DNA of 64,000 bases. Origin: Bradyrhizobium amphicarpaeae. Lineage in GTDB: Bacteria; Pseudomonadota; Alphaproteobacteria; Rhizobiales; Xanthobacteraceae. A model generated the notes under the pieces. That model worked only from the letters and a program-made list of their open reading frames with translations. It ran no database searches and had not been told where the DNA came from. The stretch covers positions 5,672,001 to 5,736,000 of the forward strand of contig NZ_CP029426.2 in the NCBI RefSeq assembly GCF_002266435.3, read 5' to 3'. Within the stretch, counting starts at the first letter, position 1, and every line of letters begins with the position of its first letter. The translations under genes and the position numbers were made by a program. Below, piece after piece: positions 59,357-64,000 of the stretch.

Positions 59357-60046
59357 TCACGCCGCTTTCGCGACGTCGACCTTGCGGAAGCGCACCAGCG
59401 AGAAATGACCGAGCGGCGGGATCAGGCGGCGCTCGGCCAGCTCGATGCCGTGGGCTCCCGCCAGCCACGTCGCATAGCGCGACCAGGCGAACTCGGCGGT
59501 GCGGAAGCCGAGCGGGCGCACCACCGGCTGCAGCTTCTGCTCGATGAAGCGGCGCATGCCGGTATCGGCACTGACCCGGGTGAGGATGATCAGCTCGCCG
59601 CCCGGGCGCAGCACGCGGGCGAATTCGTCCAGCGCGACTTCCGGATTCGGCACGGCGGTGACGACGTATTGCGCCATCACGACGTCGAAGGAATTGTCGG
59701 GGAATTCGAGCTTCTCGGCGTCCATCACTGCAAGTCCCTCGACATTCTTCAGCTGGCCCTCGGTGACGCGCTGGCGCGCCTTGTCGAGCATCGCTTCCGA
59801 AATGTCGGTACCGAAGATGCGCAGGTGCGGCGCGTAGAGCGGCAGCGAGATGCCGGTGCCGACGCCGACCTCGAGCACGCGGCCGCCGATCTTGTTGGTG
59901 GCCGCGATCGCAGCCTGCCGGCCCTTGGCAAACACGCCGCCGAACACGAGATCGTAGACGGGCGCCCAGCGATCGTAGGCCTGCTCGACCGTGCCACGGG
60001 TGAGGTCGAGCTGCTGGGTGCCGTCAAGGTTCATGATCTTGGACAT
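59357..60046 (-). CDS. pmtA: Phosphatidylethanolamine N-methyltransferase PmtA, Rhodobacter type
   Basis: SAM-dependent enzyme that methylates phosphatidylethanolamine toward phosphatidylcholine, an important rhizobial membrane lipid. The 229 residues (start 60046) begin SKIMNLDGTQQLDLTRGTVE and contain motif I RVLEVGVGTGISLPLYA, then FGTDISEAMLDKARQR and MAQYVVTAVPNPEVALDEFA. These match the cytosolic Rhodobacter-type family. The frame upstream of 60046 is spurious. It follows the glycosyltransferase by 35 bp in the same direction. Confidence 0.9.
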   Translation of the reverse strand: MSKIMNLDGTQQLDLTRGTVEQAYDRWAPVYDLVFGGVFAKGRQAAIAATNKIGGRVLEVGVGTGISLPLYAPHLRIFGTDISEAMLDKARQRVTEGQLKNVEGLAVMDAEKLEFPDNSFDVVMAQYVVTAVPNPEVALDEFARVLRPGGELIILTRVSADTGMRRFIEQKLQPVVRPLGFRTAEFAWSRYATWLAGAHGIELAERRLIPPLGHFSLVRFRKVDVAKAA

Positions 60047-60081
60047 CGGTGTGGTTCTCGCTGTGGTCAGACGTTTTGGGA

Positions 60082-61134
60082 TCAACCGCGCACCGGCCGC
60101 CGCGCCATCCGGGGCGAGGCGCGCAGGACGCGGCTGGGCTGAAGTGATGTGAGGTTGCCGACGAACTGGCGCGCGCTGTTTTCCCAGGAGCGCTCCAGCG
60201 CGAAGTTGCGGCAGGTCTCCCGCGACATGGTGAGCGCGCGGAGGCATGCGGTGCGCAGATCCTGATCGATCGCGCCGATCGGATGATCGGCGATCACGTC
60301 CTTGGGCCCCGTCACGGGAAATGCCGCAACCGGCGTGCCGCAGGCGAGCGCCTCCAGCTGCACCACGCCAAAGGTGTCGGTCAGGCTCGGAAACACGAAG
60401 ACGTCGGCGGCGGCGAGATGCGCGGTGAGATCGGCGCCCTTCTTCTCGCCGAGAAACACCGCATCCGGGTATTTCTTCTCGAGTGCCGCCTTCTGCGGGC
60501 CGTCGCCGACCACGACCTTGGTGCCGGGCAGATCGAGCGACAGAAACGCTTCGAGATTCTTCTCCACCGCGACCCGGCCCATGGTCATGAAGATCGGGCC
60601 CGGCAGGCCGAGCTTGGCGGGATCGTCGGGATGAAACAGCTCGGTGTTGACGCCGCGCGTCCAGAAGCCGAGTCGCTTGAAGCCGCGCTCGGAGAGCTCC
60701 TGCCGCAGCGAAGGCGTCGCCACCATGGTCATCGCGGCGGCATCGTGGAAGTGGCGCAGCACGGCATAACCGACGGCAGAGGGGATGCCGGTCCGCACCG
60801 CAACATATTCAGGAAAGCGCGTCGTGTAGGAGGTGGTGAAGGCAAGCCGGTTGCGGCGGCAATAGGCGCGCGCGGCCCAGCCGATCGGGCCTTCGGTCGC
60901 GATGTGGAGCGCGTCCGGCGCGGCCTTCTCGATCCGTCGCGCGATCTCCTTGCGGCCCGGCAGCGCAAAGCGCAGGCCCGGATAGGTCGGCAGCGGCCAG
61001 GACGGAAAGCCCTCCGGCGTCAGGAAGTCGATCTCGACATCGAGCGCCTTGGCGGCATTCGCCAGCGAGGTCAGGGTGCGGACCACACCGTTGACCTGGG
61101 GATGCCAGGCGTCAGTTGCGATTAATACCCGCAT
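60082..61134 (-). CDS. GT4-family glycosyltransferase
   Basis: Retaining glycosyltransferase, likely adding a sugar to a lipid or phosphatidylinositol-type acceptor. The 350 residues start RVLIATDAWHPQVNGVVRTL, with a GT4 N-domain, then SLRQELSERGFKRLGFWTRG, MTMGRVAVEKNLEAFL and the E-x7-E nucleotide-sugar site VFVFPSLTDTFGVVQLEALA. It resembles alpha-mannosyl- or glucosyltransferases such as MgtA. It lies beside pmtA and so may share the lipid theme. Confidence 0.87.
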   Translation of the reverse strand: MRVLIATDAWHPQVNGVVRTLTSLANAAKALDVEIDFLTPEGFPSWPLPTYPGLRFALPGRKEIARRIEKAAPDALHIATEGPIGWAARAYCRRNRLAFTTSYTTRFPEYVAVRTGIPSAVGYAVLRHFHDAAAMTMVATPSLRQELSERGFKRLGFWTRGVNTELFHPDDPAKLGLPGPIFMTMGRVAVEKNLEAFLSLDLPGTKVVVGDGPQKAALEKKYPDAVFLGEKKGADLTAHLAAADVFVFPSLTDTFGVVQLEALACGTPVAAFPVTGPKDVIADHPIGAIDQDLRTACLRALTMSRETCRNFALERSWENSARQFVGNLTSLQPSRVLRASPRMARRPVRG

Positions 61135-61407
61135 GGGGAAATTCCGAGAGTTTGATGATTCTCGGTTTCAGACCATCAACGAAGGATATTTCAGGCGTGT
61201 GACGTCACAGAAGTGTCGGCCCACCGTTTTGTTCGTTAACGGACGCCTGCGGCCACGAAACTGTCATGAAACAATCCTTTCAGCGACGAAACCGTTTTCG
61301 GTTTTCCGCGCAAATGTCCTGAAACGTTTTGCCGTTAGTGATCCAGGCAACAGAGCACCGCAATGGTGCCGCGGTGGCGAGACCACCGAGCAGACAGGGG
61401 CGATCAA

Positions 61408-62121
61408 ATGTTCAATCTGGACACGATCAGGAATTTTTCGCGCGCCGTTGCGCTCGGCGCAGTCGCGGTCTCTGCAATTGCATTTGCAGGTGCGGCCAAA
61501 GCCGCGCCGGTGCAGCTCTTCCCCTTCTTCCAGCCGCTGCCGTTCGCCGCGCCGCAGCCGGTTCAGCCCTATCAGCCTTACCAGGCGCCGACCTATCAGA
61601 CCGAGCCTTCCGACGATCAGGACGCGGTGGAGATGCCGGCACGCTTCCGCCGCCAGACCGTCTCCTACGCGACGCGCGAGGCGCCGGGCACCATCATCAT
61701 CGACACCCCCAACACCTATCTCTATTACGTGCTCGGCCACGGCAAGGCGCTGCGCTACGGCATCGGCGTCGGCCGCGACGGCTTCACCTGGTCGGGCACC
61801 CAGTCGGTGACCCGCAAGGCCGAGTGGCCGGCCTGGACTCCGCCGCCGGAGATGATCGCCCGCCAGCCCTATCTGCCGCGCCACATGGCCGGCGGCCCCG
61901 GCAATCCGCTCGGCGCCCGCGCCATGTATCTCGGCGGCACCATTTACCGCATCCACGGCACCAACGCCCCCGACACCATCGGCAAGCGCGTCTCCTCCGG
62001 CTGCATCCGCCTGACCAATGACGACGTCTCCGACCTCTACTCCCGCGTCAACGTCGGCACCAAGGTGATCGTGCTGCCGATGACCGAACGGAGAGCCGAG
62101 CTCGGAACCGCGACTCGCTGA
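61408..62121 (+). CDS. L,D-transpeptidase (YkuD) exported protein
   Basis: Envelope enzyme forming 3-3 or lipoprotein cross-links in peptidoglycan. The 237 residues have a signal peptide (about 12-32), a Pro/Gln/Tyr-rich spacer and a YkuD domain with IIDTPNTYLYYVLGHGKALR, then YLGGTIYRIHGTNAPDTIGK and RVSSGCIRLTNDDVSDLYSR with the catalytic His, Cys and Arg. Start 61408 has GGGG 8 bases upstream. A terminator follows at 62143. Stands alone in front of the cytochrome. Confidence 0.93.
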   Translation: MFNLDTIRNFSRAVALGAVAVSAIAFAGAAKAAPVQLFPFFQPLPFAAPQPVQPYQPYQAPTYQTEPSDDQDAVEMPARFRRQTVSYATREAPGTIIIDTPNTYLYYVLGHGKALRYGIGVGRDGFTWSGTQSVTRKAEWPAWTPPPEMIARQPYLPRHMAGGPGNPLGARAMYLGGTIYRIHGTNAPDTIGKRVSSGCIRLTNDDVSDLYSRVNVGTKVIVLPMTERRAELGTATR

Positions 62122-62142
62122 ATCGACAGGACATTGTGACGC

Positions 62143-62173
62143 AAACGGCCCCGGAACCCACCGGGGCCGTTTT
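62143..62173 (+). terminator. Terminator of the L,D-transpeptidase gene
   Basis: A perfect stem AAACGGCCCCGG/CCGGGGCCGTTT with a 6-nt loop, then TTTTCG, 21 bp past the stop. Typical rho-independent form. Confidence 0.92.
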
Positions 62174-62227
62174 CGTTTGCCCTCGACGCGCTCGCCTGTT
62201 GCGGCGCGAATTCCGAGAGAGGCGCAG

Positions 62228-62647
62228 ATGCGATCACGCCTGCAGACGCTACGAGGTTCATGGCTGCGCACGATCGCGGCCGCCGGAGCGGTGACGCTGC
62301 TTCTCTCGCCCCCCTCCTCGCACGCGCAACAGCCTGCGGGCGACGAAGCGGCCCACCAGGCCTTCAACAATTCCTGCCGCACTTGCCATTCCGTGAAGGA
62401 AGGCGACAACCGCCTTGGGCCCAATCTCAACAAGATCCTGGGCCGCAAGGCCGGCTCGCTGCCGGACTACAATTATTCCTCCGCAATGAAGGATGCCGGG
62501 TTCGTCTGGGACCAGGACAAGCTCACGCGCTTCATGGTCAAGCCCGACGAGGTGGTGTCGGGCAACAAGATGCAGCCCTATGGCGGCATCTCGGCCGAGG
62601 AGGCCGCGAAGGTGGCGGCGTATCTGCAGGCGGCGGGGGCGCAATAG
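62228..62647 (+). CDS. Periplasmic class I cytochrome c
   Basis: Soluble c-type cytochrome, electron carrier. The 139 residues have a Sec signal (AAAGAVTLLLSPPSSHAQ) and a heme motif CRTCH with later axial methionine in SGNKMQPYGG, plus NRLGPNLNKILGRKAGSL, which is typical of cytochrome c2-type proteins. Start 62228 has AGAGAGG upstream. A palindromic repeat follows. No oxidase genes lie nearby. Confidence 0.94.
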   Translation: MRSRLQTLRGSWLRTIAAAGAVTLLLSPPSSHAQQPAGDEAAHQAFNNSCRTCHSVKEGDNRLGPNLNKILGRKAGSLPDYNYSSAMKDAGFVWDQDKLTRFMVKPDEVVSGNKMQPYGGISAEEAAKVAAYLQAAGAQ

Positions 62648-62687
62648 CAGCGCCTGCGCCGCGCGGCTTGCATCGGAAGTCGCGGCG

Positions 62688-62822
62688 ATCCTTCGAGACG
62701 CCCGCCTTCGGCGGGCTCCTCAGGATGAGGGCGGAGTGCGCGGTAACACTCCTGTTGCGGCACGACTGCCGGTTAGCCTCATCCTGAGGAGCGCGCCCTT
62801 GCGCGCGTCTCGAAGGACGAGG
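62688..62822. repeat. CCTTCGAGACGC-type palindromic repeat
   Basis: Left part ATCCTTCGAGACGCCCGCC and TTCGGCGGGCTCCTCAGGAT; right part CCTCATCCTGAGGAGCGCGC and GTCTCGAAGGACGAGG. The halves mirror one another. Between convergent cytochrome and small membrane protein genes. Confidence 0.85.
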
Positions 62823-62853
62823 CGTTCGCTCCGGCGGATGCTCCCAATTCCCG

Positions 62854-63099
62854 CTACTCCGCGATCAGCTTCAGCCACGCGGCTGAATGAAACGCGCTCA
62901 TCAACAGATACATCGGCACCATGCCGCCGAGCAAAGAGCCGTGCCCGGCGGCGCAGAGCATGTCCGCCGGGCCCTCGCCGAGCACGGCCGTCAGCAGCGC
63001 CATGATCGCGAAGGTCGGCGCGGCGGCCAGACCAAGCCATCGGGCGAGACGGCGCGCGGCCACCACGCCGTCGCGGCTGGCGCAGGCGGGACTAGTCAC
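62854..63099 (-). CDS. Small two-TM membrane protein
   Basis: Not a named family. GTG start at 63099 overlaps the end of the DUF899 gene (its stop is 63092-63094), with GGAAGG as ribosome binding site. The 81 residues have two hydrophobic helices (GLAAAPTFAIMALLTAVLG and GGMVPMYLLMSAFHSAAWL). Translational coupling to DUF899 suggests they work together. Function unknown. Confidence 0.75.
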   Translation of the reverse strand: MTSPACASRDGVVAARRLARWLGLAAAPTFAIMALLTAVLGEGPADMLCAAGHGSLLGGMVPMYLLMSAFHSAAWLKLIAE

Positions 63100-63871
63100 G
63101 GCCTTCCGCGGCCTCCTTGCGAAACGCCTTCTCCCCGGCATCGGTGACCTCGACCCATTTCCTGTCGGGCGCAGCACCTTCCGTATAGCTGTCGTGCCAG
63201 TTCCACCATTTGTAGGTCGGCGTCTGCGGATAGCCCTTTGGCGAGTCCTCCCAGACCTCCTGCCGGCCGAGCGGCGTGATATCGAGATAGTTCCAGGTGC
63301 CGCCCATCTGCTCGTCGCCGCGGCTCTTGACGAAATAGGTGCGAAAGATGCGCGTCCCGTCATGGTAGAACACATTCGTGCCATGCCATTCATCGACACC
63401 GAAATCGGCGTCGAAGCTGTCGGTGATCGTCACCCACGGCATGGTCCAGCCCATCCGCTTCTTCAGCCTGATGATGTCCGCCCGCGGCGCGCGCGAGGCG
63501 AACACCAGCGTGGTGTCGCGGGCGTTGAGATGCGCGACATCGGCGACCTGGTCCGCCACCATCGAGCAGCCGCGGCAGGCGTGATCGGGCCAGCCGAACA
63601 CGCCGGGCTCGAAGAAGGCACGGTAGACGATCAGCTGCCGCCGGCCCTGGAACAGGTCGAGCAGGCTGATCTTGCCGCCGGGCCCCTCGAAAGCATAGGC
63701 TTTGCTCACCTCCATCCACGGCATGCGCCGGCGCTCGGCGGCGAGCGCATCGCGGGCACGGGTATGCGCCTTTTCCTTCACGAGCAGTTGCTGACGGGCC
63801 GCCTCCCAATCCTGCGGCGACACCACCGGCGGCGTCTGCATGGCGGTTCCTGCTTTTTCAACTGATGTCAT
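63092..63871 (-). CDS. DUF899 thioredoxin-like protein
   Basis: The 259 residues match the DUF899 family: PQDWEAARQQLLVKEKAHTR, SLLDLFQGRRQLIVYRAFF, and PDHACRGCSMVADQVADV with a CxxC-like pair, then DFGVDEWHGTNVFYHDGTR and a terminal WWNWHDSY. The fold is thioredoxin-like; redox function is inferred. A GGAGAG ribosome binding site precedes 63871. The downstream small membrane protein overlaps its stop. Confidence 0.9.
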   Translation of the reverse strand: MTSVEKAGTAMQTPPVVSPQDWEAARQQLLVKEKAHTRARDALAAERRRMPWMEVSKAYAFEGPGGKISLLDLFQGRRQLIVYRAFFEPGVFGWPDHACRGCSMVADQVADVAHLNARDTTLVFASRAPRADIIRLKKRMGWTMPWVTITDSFDADFGVDEWHGTNVFYHDGTRIFRTYFVKSRGDEQMGGTWNYLDITPLGRQEVWEDSPKGYPQTPTYKWWNWHDSYTEGAAPDRKWVEVTDAGEKAFRKEAAEGRD

Positions 63872-63964
63872 GATGTCTCTCCAAACTTTTTGCCTGACGT
63901 CCTGTCAACGAATTCTGCCACCTCGCGGTTGCGCGGTGGGAGTAACAAGTGTGGCGGGATTGAC

Positions 63965-64000
63965 ATGGAGTCGCTGATCAATGCCGCAGCGCGTGCGCTC
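63965..64000 (+). CDS. 5' end of an unidentified gene cut by the window edge
   Basis: ATG at 63965 opens a frame to the right edge encoding MESLINAAARAL. The upstream GGCGGGATT is a weak ribosome binding site. The gene is divergent from the DUF899 gene; too short to identify. It may be a TPR or regulatory protein by resemblance, but this is not certain. Confidence 0.4.
   Translation, partial: MESLINAAARAL

Overview
The window is GC-rich alphaproteobacterial chromosome, most likely Bradyrhizobium or a close Nitrobacteraceae relative. The support is the protein sequences, the FtsZ architecture with its long linker, the Rhodobacter-type PmtA, and at least 14 copies of palindromic intergenic repeats of the kinds common in Bradyrhizobium. 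I saw no tRNA, rRNA, insertion sequence, CRISPR array or prophage. One structural RNA gene, rnpB, is present.

Region 1 (about 1-27,250, nearly all minus strand) is a complete division and cell-wall (dcw) cluster. In transcription order: rsmH, ftsL, ftsI, murE, murF, mraY, murD, an orphan membrane protein, ftsW, murG, murC, murB, ddl, ftsQ, ftsA, ftsZ, then lpxC, bamD, recN and ligA. These genes methylate 16S rRNA, build lipid II from UDP-MurNAc, flip or polymerise it, assemble the divisome and commit lipid A synthesis. Several joins are ATGA or 4-bp overlaps. mraZ is not found. A strong hairpin terminator separates ftsZ from lpxC. The 3' end of a Bcr/CflA-type exporter enters at the left edge.

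Region 2 (27,700-36,400) is mixed. It holds a peptidoglycan amidase divergent from rsmH, an ECF42-type sigma factor with its DGPF/YCII partner, rnpB, a MocR-type regulator divergent from a DUF983 protein over a clear repeat operator, a TauE/SafE permease, an FkbM methyltransferase and a frameshifted O-antigen ligase-like gene.

Region 3 (36,400-44,200) is efflux. An ABC exporter plus MATE pair is preceded by a well-formed promoter, TTGCAA repeats and a 24-codon leader ORF. An EmrAB-type pump lies divergent from a TetR regulator with a 23-bp palindrome between them.

Region 4 (44,200-49,600) is a catabolic or uptake operon: an M20 amidohydrolase, an SsuC/TauC-like permease, a solute-binding protein, an AtzF-like amidase and a Crp/Fnr regulator. 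No ABC ATPase is present.

Region 5 (49,800-55,050) encodes envelope and secreted proteins: an extensin-C lipoprotein, a 27-residue membrane peptide, two divergent DUF2147-like paralogues sharing a conserved N-terminal module, and a FecR-domain protein with a long disordered tail.

Region 6 (55,200-61,150) is lipid-centred: a Nudix hydrolase, phosphatidylserine decarboxylase, a class-III aminotransferase, an Mpo1-like membrane protein, PmtA and a GT4 glycosyltransferase. The right edge has an L,D-transpeptidase, a cytochrome c, a DUF899 protein with a small membrane partner, and the first codons of another gene.
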